A stretch of DNA of 64,000 bases. Source: Trogon surrucura (taxonomy: Eukaryota; Chordata; Aves; Trogoniformes; Trogonidae). The notes under the pieces are model-generated. The model ran no database searches. It saw only the letters and a program-made list of their open reading frames with translations, and was not told where the DNA came from. The stretch is from NCBI GenBank assembly GCA_020746105.1, contig CM036658.1, forward strand, positions 31,459,099 through 31,523,098, read 5' to 3'. Below, piece after piece: positions 1 through 13,538 of this stretch (position 1 is the first letter of the stretch; every line of letters begins with the position of its first letter). Position numbers and translations under genes: made by a program.

Positions 1-2693
1 TCAAGCTGCCTTTCCCCTGTCTCTCTGTAGTGTTCACCGTGACCCTTTTTTCCACATTGGGTGCAGGAGAGCCTGTGTTCCCTTAAGGCTTCTCAAACTG
101 AGGAGAGGGGGGGAAGAGCTGGTTATCCACAGTTTCCAAGAGCCCTCTGCAGGGATGCTCCTTGGGCAGTGGTACAGGGAGCGAGCAAGCCCACAAGACC
201 CCAAGCTAAAGGGAAGACCCTGTTGCTAGTCCTGACAGTTCGGAACAGGTCTTCTGCGGTGCAGAAGCGTAGTGTGTTTTTGGTTCTCTTTTGTGTTACA
301 GTGAAAGTTTGGTGCCCGCAGAGAATCAGCACCAAGTTCTGTGTCCCGTAGCTTTCATTGATTTGGAAGAACTGTGCCGTTCTGCTGAACACAGGCTGAC
401 TAGGAGGCAGGAGCAAACTGTGGCTGTGCTAATGCTTCTCTAATTTATCATTTATGTATGATCTGTGTGGAGATAGCAGTGCACTAGACTGGTCTGTCTT
501 GCAAAGGTGTGTAAAAATGCAGTGAAGTTTGTGAGTGATTGTGTACATATGCAATTATTCGTCGTAATTATTCGTCACTAACCTAAAGAGAAGCTGAAAT
601 ACTACCAAAAATACCTACTGCTTATGAGTGTATTAATGCTTGCTAAAATGCCACTCCACAATATTATATACAGATTGACAATTTTATTTAATAATTTCGT
701 TAATAAATTTAATCTTTTTATTTAACAGTATTAAATTAAATTCAATATTGGATTGGATTTTTCATTTTGAAGCTTGCTGAAGAAGCAGGTGCAGCAGTGG
801 GGGGCTGCAGGCCCCGTGCAGCCTGGCAGGGGTGGCAGATGGCTGGGTGCTGCCTGCTGAAGGCACTCAATGCGCAGCAGCAGCACGTGTCAGTTTTCAA
901 CTTAGTGGCCTTTTCTAAGGAGGCCACGTAACAGGTACTTTCTATGTTATGACCATTTTTGCTTCCCCAGACTGTTTCATAGCTTAGTGGTCTCTGCTTT
1001 GTTCCAGTCCATGCCTTTAAGACAGTTTCCAGGTTTTTATTTTTGGTTCTAGTCAAGAAAAATAAGATAATGGAAATATGTTGGGCCAATTTAGGACAGA
1101 ACTTTCTAATACACGGTGTTGCAAGTAAATAGGCAACAATTCAAATTCTAGTCAAGTGACTGCTCACACCTTCTCTCATTTTTAGTGTACAAGCCTTTAG
1201 AAAAGGAGATAGGTCAGATCATATAAACAGAGTTTGTAAAATCCTGACTGCAGAAAACTTGGATTCTTTGTCTCTTCATTAAAATCAGTGGAAAGACATA
1301 CATGAAGGAAGGATTAGAAATGAAAACTTAAGAGAGTCTCTCTGACAGTCAAGTATTTTGTATTCTTATGTTTGAAATGGTTAGTTGCAGCATTTTCAGA
1401 TGTAGGTACTTCTTAACCATCTCTTAAACAAGCTGCCTGTCAACTTAAATAAACCATAGCTGGACTGAATTTTATCACATAAAGCCAACGGCACAGTTTC
1501 TCCTTTTCTAATTATTATTTAAAAGGCTGAAATAGTAACAACTCTTCAATTTGAAGCAAACTTTCAAACAAATGTAATTCTGCAGTGTTGAAAAAAACAT
1601 TATCTTCAGCCAATGGTATTCACAGACCTCGTTTAACTTAAGAAGTATTAAAATAGGAGCTCCATAAGCTCTTTAAAAATATACTTATGTTTTTACTTTA
1701 TCCTGTCAACTGGAGTGTTCTCTGCATATATACAAATGGATGAAAGAACCAAGATGCTAATTTTGTATTGTTGGGTTTTTATTTTTTTCTTTCTTGGATC
1801 AGTGGGTTCCTCTGTTCCTTGGGAAATTCTGAGCTTTTCCACAAGTTTCTTTTGCTTACAGAATTCTTCTGGTTTGTCTTTTCTTGTGACAGCCTCTAAA
1901 CTTCTGATGCAGATTGGGAATTATAAAGCTGGCAATATAAAAGTTTAGTTTAACTCCCTAATTTTAATGTCTCAGTGGCTTGCTTTAAATACCGTTACTG
2001 CTTTGCCTCCTTCAATGAATTTAAAGCTCTGCTAACTGTCTGGCATCAAGCTTGTCAGAGTGCCAGCTATTTTGCCAGACTGCAGAGCCAAGATGCATGA
2101 AAATGTCAACAATTTCAGGCTCATTAGTTTTTGGCTTTCCTGGCCTTTCTGTAATGACTGTAGTGCTGCATAAGCTAAATGCTGGGTTTTTTTTATTTAC
2201 TCCTATTAGTTACAGTGGAAACCACAGCCAACTTCAATGTAAACAGTTGAAATAGTTGAAAGAGTGTTCTCCTGTTGATTTGTTAATTTCAGTTATTTGT
2301 AAGGAAAGCTGCCTGCCAAGGTCTGCTTCCATTTAATAAGTTAAGAAAATATACAGGATGCAAATTTTGTTCTTTTCTTCTTCATATTTGTTCTCTTTCA
2401 TAGCATTGGAAGATGTTTGTTGTTTTTAATATGTTCACGTTAGCCCTGTAAAGCTGCCATGAACATTCCAGGCTGAAAAGTTCCCAAAACTTACTTGTTT
2501 GTCCTGTAGTTATGATTTAATTGGTCAGGCGAAAAGGTTATCTGCCTTTAGAGGTGGTCACATGAGAATACTGCACAACTTAGAGCCTTTAATAACGGGA
2601 CCACGGACCTTGTCCACGTTTCTGAAATATGTTGATTTTTGTCAGTACACTTTCATCATGAAAATATGTAAAAGAATACTTCTTGAGGACAGC

Positions 2694-2727
2694 TTAGAGT
2701 TAACATAGTGTTAGAGTTAACATAGTG
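2694..2727. repeat. Perfect 17-bp tandem duplication
   Basis: TTAGAGTTAACATAGTG occurs at 2694-2710 and again, directly adjacent, at 2711-2727. Confidence 0.95.
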
Positions 2728-3732
2728 TTCATATAGATGTGTACTAATGAATACGCTAATTTTGTTGGCTAACCTGTTACCTTCTGTTATAATGTCAAAG
2801 TGTAAAGGAAATGTCCAAATTAATTTAAAATACTTCTAATGTAAGTACCTGTCACTGTAGTTTTATAAACTTCTCCGTCAAAGCCACTTCACTTTTAAGT
2901 GGTAGTTCTCTGAATACAACTATCTCCTCAATAAGTAACATTAATAATTGAAAAAGTCAACTATTGTACTATTTGCTTAGTGTTAAAAATCACTGTGAAA
3001 AATATGATAGTACAAAATAGAAGGGAGGTTTGGAATGGTATGTGAACTACCAAATTCTTGAAAGGGAAGGCTTTTTCTTTACTAATTTTAGGTATTTTTA
3101 CAATTACACATTTTATGGAGAGAAATATGTATATATGTATGTTTACTTACTTGCTTAATTTTTCAAGAAATGCACTAGCTGGCATAATTTCCCAAAAGAC
3201 AGGAATGTTGTCCTTAGTAGGAGCTCTGAGTTCGCCATGAAATTGCTTCTGTCCCTTACCTCTGGATAGTTGTCATTTTTGTCCAATTTTAGTCTGAAAT
3301 CTCGAGAGAATAACATCTAGAAGTGTTTGTAAGTAAGGCTTTTCAGATGTATTGTGGTTCGAATTCAGACCAGTTGAGCTTTGACAGAAAATCGTAACAA
3401 ACAGATAGCTGTTTGTTACTAAAAAAGAAATGAACTGGTGATGTAAATCCCATTTCCAGTGACTGAGTGCCAACAACAGAGAACTCCAAGGTCAAAATCA
3501 GTGCTAACACAACAGGTTCTTTAAGACTTGCATTGAGGACAGTTTTGATGATTTGTCTTTTTGAGATATATTTTGTGGCTTTTTTTTTTCCAAATAGAAC
3601 TCAGGACGTATTTCCTGAAATGTGTTGGGTTACTCTAGCGGTAAATGTTAAAATGGGACCATATATAGTCTGTACTTTTGTTCTGAACACTTACTTTGCT
3701 GAACTTACTGTCTTTCATTGACTGTAGGAGCT

Positions 3733-3735
<3 letters not shown>

Positions 3736-3765
<30 letters not shown>
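3736..3765. repeat. Poly-T run of 30 bases
   Basis: An uninterrupted T tract inside intron 1. It has no recognisable retroposon body adjacent on either strand, so it is classed as simple repeat. Comparable shorter T runs lie at 17696-17715, about 53792-53809 and 58118-58138. Confidence 0.95.
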
Positions 3766-3770
<5 letters not shown>

Positions 3771-4531
3771 CTGAGGCTCAACAACTTGTTTGTATTCTAG
3801 TTCAGTAAGATGCTTAGCATGCCAGTGAAGACTGAAAGACTTGAGAGCTGTTTGCACATAATCTTACATCTGTATTCTTCTAAGTAGTGATTTGTACCAG
3901 TAAACCATACTTGAAACAAATAGGTCAGACCTGCAGTTTGTGTGGTCGAGGCTAGAACAGTGGTGAACAACAGGTGCCTGGGGGTCAGCATAAATACAGG
4001 GCAACTGTAGAGTGATATTTCATGGCTGACAGAAATAGTGGTTCTGGGATTTTCTGAACCAAAAAACATATCTTCATCTTGATGATGGATACCTTTTCTC
4101 CTGCTGTGAATTTTTTGTTCCCATGATCATGGGATAAGATGTACAACGTAGTTATTCATGAAATAGTTGAAAATAGGTGTTTTCTTTTGAACTCACTCTC
4201 TGCTGGTATTTCTTGATGCCTCACTCTATTAACTTTGAGTTTTCTGAAGTCTGTTGCTCTGGGCAAAGGCCTGGGATTGTTTCAAATTTGCAAGAGAGCA
4301 GTAGTTTCCAAGTTGATGGAGAAATCTTGATTGAATATGATGGAAAACTTAATCAGGGTTTTGGTCAGGAGAGTTGTAGACTGTACTGCTGAGAGTAGGA
4401 TGGAAAGTGGAAGGAAGGGCAATGGATATATCTTCTCACCATAGCAAGCAGGAGTAGAACTACTGAGAGGTGGTGCAATGGGAATCTGAATGCTAGGAAA
4501 TAGTGCTGTGATATTAGCTGCTCACTAGTTG

Positions 4532-5615
4532 TGTTGGGTTTGCCTGACCAGATTTCAGTGGTGGGGGGACTATAGGGGTGGCTTCTGCAAGAAGCTGCTA
4601 GAAGTTTCTCCCAGGCCTGATAGAGCCAATGTCAGCCAGCTCCAGAGACAGACCTGCTACTGGCCAAGACTGAAGCCCACCAGTAATGGTAGGATAGGAA
4701 CACTTCTGTGGAAACATATTTAAGAAATGGGGAAAAAAGAACTGGGGAAAAAAGAACTGGGCAACAGAACAACTGACAGAGAGACAGAGGAGTGAGAATC
4801 TGTGAAGACACCAAGGTCAGTGAAGAAGGAGGGGAGGATGTGCTCCAGGTGCCGGAGCAGACTCCCCTGGGTCGTGGTGAAGACCATGGTGAGACAGGCT
4901 GTCCACTTGCAGCCCGTGGAGCTGACGTGTAGATGTTCACCTGTGGTCCATAGAGGACCCCATGCCAGAGCAGATGGGTGCCTGAAGGAAGCTGTGACCT
5001 CATGGGAAGCCCGCGCTGGAGCAGGCTTCTGGCCTGTGGAGGGACAGAGAAGGTGATGCCGGAGCAGTTTGCTGACAGGACTCCTGTGACACCGCCAGGG
5101 GACTTGAGCTGGAGCAATTTCCCCCTGAAGGGCTGTGCCCCATAGAGAGAGAGACTCATGTTGGGGCAGTTTGTTAAGAACTGTCTGTCATGAGATGACT
5201 CATATTGGAGAAGGTGTGTTGAGACTGTCTCCTGTCAGAGGGACCCCACAATGGCCCAGGGGAAGACTTAGGAGTCCTTTCCTGGAGGAAGAGCAGTGGA
5301 GGCAGCATCAGATGAACTGACTGCAGGCCCCATTCCCTGTCCCTCTGTACTGCTCAGATAGAGGAGGTGGATAAATTGGGATTGATGTTAACCCGGGAAG
5401 AAGGGTGGGGTGAGGGAAAGGTGTTATTTTTTAAGATGTGCATTTATTTCTCATTTCTCTGATTTTTTTTTTTTTGTTAATAAATTTAACTAATTTCTCC
5501 AAAGTCGAGTCTGTGTTGCCCTTTGTTATATTTTCTTCCGCCTGTTTAGCTGAGAAGGTAGGGGTGACAGAGCAACTGTGTGGGTGCCTGGCTGCCACCA
5601 GGGTCAAACCTTTAT
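4532..5615 (+). mobile_element. Degraded solo LTR, sense orientation (older copy)
   Basis: This is about 1.1 kb that can be read side by side with the copy at 24675-25858. Shared blocks include a TGTTGGGTTTGCCTGACCAG-like start, GGTGGCTTCTGCAAGAAGCT, a TATA-like catattta (4715-4722), ACACCAAGGTCAGTGAAGAA, repeated GGAGCAG/CCCGTGG units and an AATAAA (5479-5484) followed by the AAGTCGAGTCTG block. The 3' end is decayed: the expected CCACCACA terminus reads as an altered sequence near 5605-5615, so no target duplication can be set. A 15-bp unit rich in A (ggggaaaaaagaact) is tandemly duplicated at about 4729-4758. No internal retroviral genes flank it, so it is a solo LTR. Family name is from memory: TguLTR5-like, ERVL class. 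Confidence 0.85.
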
Positions 5616-6305
5616 GGTAGGAGTGCATGCCATGTTGAGAGACACGGAGATGGCATCGTCTCCCTGTCCTCCCTTCTAAACCTCTTTCCGTACCTTTTCT
5701 CTAATATATCTCTGACTCTATCCTATTGCCTTCTCCAGGAGGCTGCATCCCTTCCCTTGCTACATCTCGCTGCTAGTTCCAGTGGTGGAATACTTGGTTG
5801 GTTCAAAGGCAGTATTTGTCTGAAAATACTGGATTGCTTTTGGGGTGCCTTTGTTGTATATCATACCTCTTTATACTGTGACAAAGCTTGCTGTGTTGGT
5901 AGTGTCTTGTGGCAAGAAGATCAGATACTGTGTTCTGTCAGCTGTACAACTCTCAGAAAAGTCCTCTGAAAACTAACTTGTCAAATAGGATGATAGCCTG
6001 TATTTAATTGGTCGCTGTTATGGTCATGTTGGTTTGGAAATCTGTGGTACTGCCTTGAATCTCTTCTGGTACAAACTGCTAAACTTAGTTTGGTATGTTT
6101 TAATGAAATCAAAATGCAGTGCAGCAGTGGCTTTTCCTGGAACTAGATAGGAAAGTTTTGAAACTTGTAACAAAATACACTGTAGGTTCAAGCTGATCCA
6201 TTCTGACAATGCCCTAAACCCATATTTCTAGGAGGATCCTTCTGTGTTTCTGCCTGGCACTCTGGAGCAATGAAAGGGAGAAACTGACCCTTTTGGTCCC
6301 CATGT

Positions 6306-6410
6306 GTTGCCTGACCTAGTAGAGGTGCGTCCCTGCCCATGACAGGGAGGTTGGATTAAATGATCTCTAGGGTCCCTTCCAACCTAGGCCATTCTATGAT
6401 GATGATGATG
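6306..6410 (+). mobile_element. CR1 LINE 3' end fragment
   Basis: This short 5'-truncated CR1 reads CCTGCCCATGACAGGGAGGT, then a TGATCTCTAGGGTCCCTTCC block, then CCATTCTATG followed by (ATG)n. This is the standard avian CR1 3' untranslated end. The terminal 8-bp repeat has expanded into ATG trinucleotides (about 6395-6410). Confidence 0.88.
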
Positions 6411-9400
6411 TATAATCCTGACATTCAAACTCGTGCCTCGAGATTATTAGCACTGTTCACATTCCCACATCAGAAAATGATCTTCTACAAAATGTAAAGA
6501 CACCAAATGACTTCATAGCTCTCTCATGGTATAGAGTTAATTTATTCCTGTGTCACATTGCTTGAAGTTGCTGTCCCTAAGTGTGTTGCAAAGGGTACAA
6601 AAGCCTTTGTGCAGGAAAACTGCAAAATTTCTTTAGACAGTTATCTCTTTACACCCAAAGGCAAGTTATTAGCTAAGTAGTTGATACATGTTGGTGGGTA
6701 ACATGGAAATAAGTTTTTTCCTGTTACGTGTGATCTTTTATTTGGATAGAATATATTTTCTGAGCATGTTTTCTGTAGAAGAGGTTAACAGATTAATTAT
6801 AGTCTTGTGCTCTTTAAATGCTTCTAGAGCTGATGAAGATGTTGAGGAGCTAGGGATGAGAAGTGTGTGTGATTTGTCCAGGAATGCAGGTTGATTAATG
6901 AGTAGATACCTTCATCAGTTTTGAAAGATGTGTTTTATTAATTAATATGTATATATATACCATTAATTACCATTTAAGTTATACATTTGAAATTCAAAAG
7001 ACGCAAGTAATTTTCACTGATTTGTATTAGATGCTTCTCCATTTGTATGTACCATTTTACTCAGGAAATTGGGATATGTTACATTAAGTTTACTGGCTGC
7101 ACCGTTAAAAAAAAAAAAACCCCAACAAAACAAAACCGTACATCTGTTTAATTTATTTTTAACTTTTTATGGCAAGCAAAACATCAGCAGTGAGTCTATT
7201 TTTTTTTTTTCTCTCGCCAGGAAGCTGGTGTTATACAGGTTACAAGTGGAAAAGGAAGTTCTTTGTTGTTTGTTCTTGATACTCTCTCCACCTGTGTTTC
7301 GGAAACTTCAGTTTTAATTTATGTGGATCTTGACTCTTAATGAAGTTTGTAAGAATTTAATTTTAAATCCTTATGCCTTGTGACAAATGAGTTCCAAAGT
7401 CTTTTGCAATACATTGGAGGAAAAGATGGGAGCTGTAAGATGATGGAGTCAGAATAATCTTCTGTGTCTGATTTTTCTCAGGAAACACCATTAAATAAGA
7501 CTTGGAAATTTTGCTTGAGTAAAGAATGTTCAAAATAAGCCTAGAAGAAACCTAAACAGTGCTCATTACCACTGTTAGGCTGCCTGAGTTTCTCTGCATT
7601 TCATGAGAGCTATAGCACTTCTCAGAAAGATTGCTTTCCAAAACTTAAAGAGAAATTGAAGAGGTGGTGGACATATATAATTAGAAAACTGAGGCAAAAG
7701 AGGGATGAGCTTCTATCACATTTTACTTCTGATAAGTTTTTAGATCTTGATCTTGTCTGTGTGAGTCAGTCTTCCATAGGCTGGTTGGTTTGAATGGTTG
7801 AGAGGATAGTAGTAGACATCTTAAAAGTATAGTAATGCAAGCAGGAGAGTTAAAACAAGAAGATTTCATGACCATGAATTTAATAATTAAATCTGAAGAA
7901 TGGCAGAGATAATACTATGTTATTTTGGTGCTCCAGGGTAACTGAGCATGAGACTGAAGGCCTACTAGCCCTGCATTGCTGAGAAATACTTAAATGGTAA
8001 TGCTACACAGCCATCTTGTAGTGCCTTAAAGTTGCTGAGCCACATTACCTACAAACTACCTGCTACTGAGAAAATAAGGGCAGCTCATAATAATTGAAGC
8101 AGGGAAATGATTGACTGGGCTCATCTTGTTCAATTTTATACAAGAGGGAGAATTTGAAGTAATTCTTTCGCTTACTGTTTCAGTGTTACAGTTCGAAGTT
8201 TCACGCTTACTCAGTAGTTTAAAAGGTTCAGTTATGAGAGCTGATCAGCAGAGCTCGTATATTTGGGACATCAGCTATGGAATTTCTAATTTAAATCTGG
8301 TTCGTATTTATTAGAATCCGAGGATATGCAGATTTTCAGAAATCTGAAGTTTACTTTGTAGTCTTCTCTAGAGTAGTACTTAGGTCTGACTCCAGTGTAC
8401 AGTTCAACTGGTGGCATTTTGAGCTTCTTCCAGCATCTACATTTATTGCCAGCAGAGCTACAGGGAATACCAAATCCTTCACCACTCTGCACTGGCCCTG
8501 GGTTTGCCAGTTGTGCCAGTTGGCCATGTAGAGGATGAAGTAATCCATTATTTCCCTTCTGTTCATGCAAGAGAGAAAAGTTTTCACTTAATAAGGATAG
8601 CTTCTTACCTTCCACAGAAGTTGTGGCAATTGCATCAGGTCACACACGGTGTAGCCATCGGGTGAGACATACACTCAGCATATTCTTTTTAAGATGGCAG
8701 TAGGTCCAGTCAGTTACAGAAGGTTACCCAAAAGGAACTGTAATATTTTGCCCAGAGAAGTGCGGAAGTACATAGAGATAAATTTTAGAGCTGAAATACA
8801 ACAAGTAAAAAACAAATACTGCTAGGTAATCTCGAGCCACTGCAATTGGTGTTGCATGCATTCATTTTAAATTGTGCAGAATGTTTGAGATTCAAATTCA
8901 CAAATTCACTTTTTTTTTTTTTTTCCAGGTTTGAACCCATGTAAAGGTCTTGTATCCACAGCACTGGTCAGTGAGATCTGTGGCCCCTGGCATGAAGAAT
9001 TACTCCTTGTGTTTGTTTTTCACCTGGCCCTTCTTTTGCACTCAGTGTGCAAACTAGGGGTTTTCGTAGTGGCGTAATAATGTTCCCTGTTTAATTCTTT
9101 CTTCCTTTCCTAGTAACACTTAACATCTGATCTCCATTTTTGAGAATTGCCAGGCATTAAACTGCCATTTTGCTGTTTATCATAAGGTCTTACTCCTGAA
9201 TGTCATGCCATATTAAACTGAGGCCCTGATATTCTTTTGTATGTTGGGTTAGGATTGTTTCTTCCTAAGTGCATCATTTTACATATAACTTAATCCACTC
9301 ATTCTTTTGTGGTCCTTCTATAGCTTCTACAGTGGAGGATGCAAAATGTAATCTTAAAACTTTTTTTAATTAGTGTTTGTCCTGTAACATAAAACTAGCA

Positions 9401-11507
9401 AAGATACTTGATCTCAAATTTTATAAAATTTATGGTCTTGTGCCTTTAAAACTCCAACACAGCTTTGTAAAAGTCTCGTTGTTGCAGTGCATGTGTGTAA
9501 TGGACTCCAGTTAGTATAAAATATGTATTAAAACATTAGTATAATACAAACATATGGTAAGTTCTTGGCTTTTCTCCAGAATTCTCAGGTGTGTTTTGAC
9601 CTGAAACCCTTGGTGTTTTGACCTAAAGGGTAGAGAAGTCCAATTTACTTGAAGCAGCCCTTTCTGTTTGAGAGTACAGTCTGAGGCCTGACCTTGGCAA
9701 TATGCTGGGATGTGAAAATGTTGCCACAGTGATAGCAGCTTAAAAACATCAACTTCCTCTTTGACGTTGGTTGTTTCTAGAACATTTGTTTGGCACACTT
9801 AACCACTTTGTATCTTTCCCCAGAAAGGTCTCCTAATGCTGAGCATAACATTGTAACCCTGTTATTCTTTGCTCACGCTGTGTTTAAATGCTTGAATTGC
9901 CTACCTTCAGTTTCCTGCATGTGGGTCTAAGAGTACACTCAATTACATACCCAGAATTCTGTGTTGTTTTCAAAAGCCTTTTAAACATGTAGTAACAAGG
10001 TAGAAGTTTGTCCTGAAGTGAGGACATTTATATTTGTATGAAAATCATACAGAGACTTGGAAAGAGTTCCAGAATGATCTCACTGCTTTCCAGGCTGCTG
10101 CATATTCACGTTTAAGAATATCTCTGCCTAGAAACTCATAATCACACAAAGCCTGACACCACAGTACAGCACATTCCACTGTCCAGATTCAGTTCTGCTG
10201 GGAAAATAGGCTAGATGTTATTCTGAATCTGAACATCATTAATTTAGAAGTGTGTAATGGAAAAAAAAAAGCTGGGAGAAGTCTATGCCTGTGTGTGGCT
10301 GTCTTTTGCATGTGAAGCACTTCTGCAAGACACAGAATTTTTTTGTTGTTTGTTTAATTATATTTCAATCCTACCAATATGACAAGTTATCTTGCCATAA
10401 GTTTTTAAACTGGAAATGCTGTATTGAAAAATAGGTAAGAACCTACAGCTTTGAGCTGTAGAGAAATTACATACAGTTGAATAATACCGTCCTCCTAAAA
10501 ACAATCTTCCTTCAAATCCTTTTCCTTACTGTTCTGAATACTACTGTTTGTGCCTGGATCAGATTGCTACTTTCATTTACAGAAATGGGAGAAAACCGAT
10601 GTTCATGATTAAGTGTGTGCTGTTCCTACTCTTCTGTAACATCAGCTGCTCATGTAGGGCAAGAGTAGCAGAATCTTTAAACAAAAGAGAAAGACAAAAC
10701 CCCTTTTCTGCCTAGGTGGCCTTTCTCAAAGTAAATGCGGCTTTTGTGGTGGTGGAACAGAACTTCTCTTGTTCTGCAGTGCTTCCTATCTGTCCGACTG
10801 GTGTAGGCTGGTAATGTCAGTTTTATGTAGGAATAACTTTTTTTTTTTTTTTGTCTCGGCACAATAACCGTTATGCACAAAATGAAAGTACAGAAATAAG
10901 TCTTATGCCCTCAGGACAGGGTTGTAAATGTATGTATTCCACATAATTAAGTACCTAATTGGGTGCTTAAAGTTAAGTAATGTATATACATATGCAAGTA
11001 ATTAAATTATATTGGAAAGTATTTTATTTGTCATGGTTTGTGCTCTGCTCCATACAAATCAAATTATAGGTAGAGTTTGTTTTGTAGCTGTTTGAAAATG
11101 CTTGCTTTCTGGGTAATTTCCTTTTTTTGTTTGGAGTTTGGTTTGTTGGGGGTTTTTTTTGGTGAGGTTAACAAATCCGTAAAAACTACGCCTGAGAAAT
11201 CCAAGCCGGTGTGGAAAATACAAAAGCATATGCAGAAGAAAGACATGAAAATAAGTCATATCTATCCAACTCTGTAATAGTTAAACACCCTGAGGTCAGA
11301 TATCACTGGAAATTATTTCCATCTGCTTATAAACCTAGTGAACAATGCAGCTCTTTGGAATGAAGTCACCAAGTAACTGTTTTGGAACAGCTTTGTGTAG
11401 TAGATTTTTGTGCCTTAATCTCTCCTCAGCAGAAAATGCCATAACAGGGAGAACATCAGCAACTTGTCTTGTTAGTGAAACCAGCCATTTAGTAACGGAA
11501 ATTGGAC

Positions 11508-11532
11508 TTAGTAGAAACTGAGTTTCTACTAA
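11508..11532. repeat. Perfect 12-bp stem with a 1-base loop
   Basis: TTAGTAGAAACT (11508-11519), G, then AGTTTCTACTAA (11521-11532). A near-perfect inverted repeat in intron 1. Not followed by a T run, so not terminator-like. Confidence 0.93.
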
Positions 11533-13254
11533 ATCTGATGATCAAAAAGAATATGAGCTTCTTAACAATCAGCACATGGACAACAGTCTCTGGGGGTATT
11601 TGCAGCTTCCAGGTTGTTAACAAAACTATTTTAAGAAATTTCTGTTTAAATTGGTTGCACGTGTGAAAAATTTGGAAAAAGGTGATGATACAGGTGAAGG
11701 TCCCTGGTATAGCTGACTGAATAGTGAAATTAATGAGTCCTTAATTTTAGGCTCAAAGCCTGTCCATTAATAGGACAGAATGTGCCAGATTTATGCAGGA
11801 TTAGCAACAGGAAAATACCAGCACTGGAAGTGCAAAGAAAAGATAGACTGCCGGCCACTGGAACAGCATACTAGAAGAGTGTTGGGGGTTTTCCATTTTG
11901 TCATTAGAGTGATTTCTTGGCCATGGGCCTTTTAGTCCATATATTTTGAAATACTTTTGTGAGTGCTTGTTTTGATGAGTACCAACTTCTCTTGGATCAA
12001 CACTCCTCCTGCCACCTTGAATTTTCGGCTGTTGTTGGGTAACCTTTATCTGTACAGCCTATGGAGAAGGGAATAGTCTCTCTGTCTTAGTTGTGGCTAG
12101 AAGTAGGTGGTTTAAATTAACACAAGCTATCAACTGTTAAAGAGGAGAGTATCTTGTTACTACCTTTTTATAATGCTGGTAGGTACAAATGTTTGACTAC
12201 GGAACAGGTATACTGACTTGGATTGCTGTACTGTTACTTAGTACACTTGGCTGGGTGTGTGCTTTTGTGGGCAAGCAAGTGCAGTGTCAGTCGGGCTCAC
12301 CATGATCTGAACCTGCTCGCAGAATCCACTGCTGTAAATCGCATCTGTGGCAGTGGTTGCTTACTGTCTGTCATGTGTGACTGATGTATAAACTGTTACC
12401 AAGCATGATTACAAGGCAGATGCGGATGAAATAATGCTCTGAGTCCTTAGCATTCTGCTGAAAATTCTGACTTGATATTTTTTAAGCTCAGACATCTTTG
12501 TTTCTAGGAATAGTGAGGTTTTAGGTGGCGAAAACTGGTAATAGCTTCACTGTTATGGAGATTCTTCAGTTTTCTGAGTTACTGAACAATGTATGCAAGT
12601 AACTATAGTGACTTCTGTGCATGCATATGTGTATCTCTTTATGAGTGTTTTTGATGTAACAACTTCAATAACTCTGTGTATGACTTCTAGCTTAAATGTT
12701 TATTTCAGTTTATTCTTGATCATTCAGCATATTCATTTCATGCCAAGCAATACTTAAGTTCATTTCTTTAGATACAGTTCTTCTGCCAGTAATTTTAACA
12801 GTTATATGTAGTACATAAAAGGATTTTAAATAATTTTTCCTTTTTGGACTTAAATTACAGGCTTCTGACAAGGATTCTTTGTTTTCTTACTGCATGCCTA
12901 CTGCGTATGTCAGCATAGATTGAATTGTGAAAAATAAATATAGCTTGTCTGGGGTTTTGTCTGTGTATCTTTAATTTGATATTGTACTTAATATATTATA
13001 AATAGTATGTAAATTATAATAATTATATATTCTACTATTTTATCAACTTGTTGAAGCACTAACTTGATATAAAAGACTGTAACAGACTTCTCTGATTGGT
13101 GTATGGAGACTACTAAGTTACTCCCTTTGAAGATGATGAAAGGATTTTTAGAGTGCTTTAATCCTAACCAGACCACAGGAGGGGCCCGAAAACTGTTCCT
13201 AAAATTTTATTTCAGTGAAAATATTGCTCCTTTATTTACATCATAATTTATAAA

Positions 13255-13315
13255 TATAAATTACATCAAATTTAAGTACTATATATTTAATTACTATAAA
13301 TTACATCAAATTTAA
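13255..13315. repeat. 21-bp direct repeat at 40-bp spacing near exon 2
   Basis: A 21-bp AT-rich sequence starting TATAAATTACATCAAATTTA is present exactly at 13255-13275 and 13295-13315, about 130 bp upstream of the DTWD2 acceptor at 13447. It looks like a local duplication of a 40-bp unit. Confidence 0.93.
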
Positions 13316-13447
13316 TCTGCTGTCTCATACAGGGAGATTCTTAGTACGCCACTTGGGATGCCGTATGTGTTTGTGCAACATATTTATTCCATCTTTCATA
13401 AACTGCTGATAACTTTTGTTGTTCTCTTACTCCCTTCTGTCATGCAG

Positions 13448-13538
13448 CCGTCCTCAGAAGGTGTGTTTATGTCCATTCTTGCCAATACATCCACTAAAGG
13501 TCTCCACCTGCTTGTATATAATTCAGCATCCAGCAGAG
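13448..13538 (+). CDS. DTWD2: DTWD2 coding exon (second exon; first in window)
   Basis: DTWD2 transfers the 3-amino-3-carboxypropyl group of S-adenosylmethionine to a uridine in the tRNA D-loop (acp3U; reported for position 20a in the cytosol). Seen: a pyrimidine-rich tract and cag acceptor end at 13447, and a GAG/gtgagt donor follows 13538. The 91-bp exon supplies one base to a split codon and then 30 codons, beginning [12 protein letters not shown] and ending YIIQHPAE. The Cys-Leu-Cys pair belongs to the conserved cysteine cluster before the catalytic domain of DTW proteins. The residues match my memory of vertebrate DTWD2 closely. The exon ends in phase 0 and joins the next exon in frame (PAE then ESRVL). 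The upstream exon, which should carry a GC-rich N-terminal region, is not in the window: no matching sequence is seen in positions 1-13447. Confidence 0.93.

Larger units (their letters stand above)
1..13447 (+). other. DTWD2: DTWD2 intron 1 (3' part)
   Basis: This is AT-rich intronic sequence running to the acceptor of the exon at 13448. Identified content is a degraded LTR (4532-5615), a CR1 tail (6306-6410), a 30-base T run (3736-3765), a 17-bp perfect tandem duplication (2694-2727), a short hairpin (11508-11532) and a spaced direct repeat (13255-13315). A 120-bp GC-rich patch near 780-900 has no recognisable content. I see nothing else that supports a gene. Open frames up to about 115 codons here have low-complexity composition and no start, splice or family support. 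Confidence 0.85.

Noticed and set aside
742-1089. 115-codon minus-strand frame over a GC-rich patch
   Set aside because: Ala/Cys/Gln-rich stretch from a small GC-rich patch. No splice, promoter or family support. Does not resemble the expected DTWD2 first exon and is on the wrong strand.
3355-3372. GGTTCGAATTC resembling a tRNA T-loop
   Set aside because: No complementary T-stem, anticodon arm or acceptor stem can be built around it on either strand.
4632-5159. 175-codon minus-strand open frame
   Set aside because: Antisense shadow of the older LTR. Low-complexity Ser/Pro/Leu composition, no family match.
5580-5969. 129-codon + strand frame
   Set aside because: Starts inside the decayed LTR end and runs into unique intron. 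No protein-like conservation recognised.
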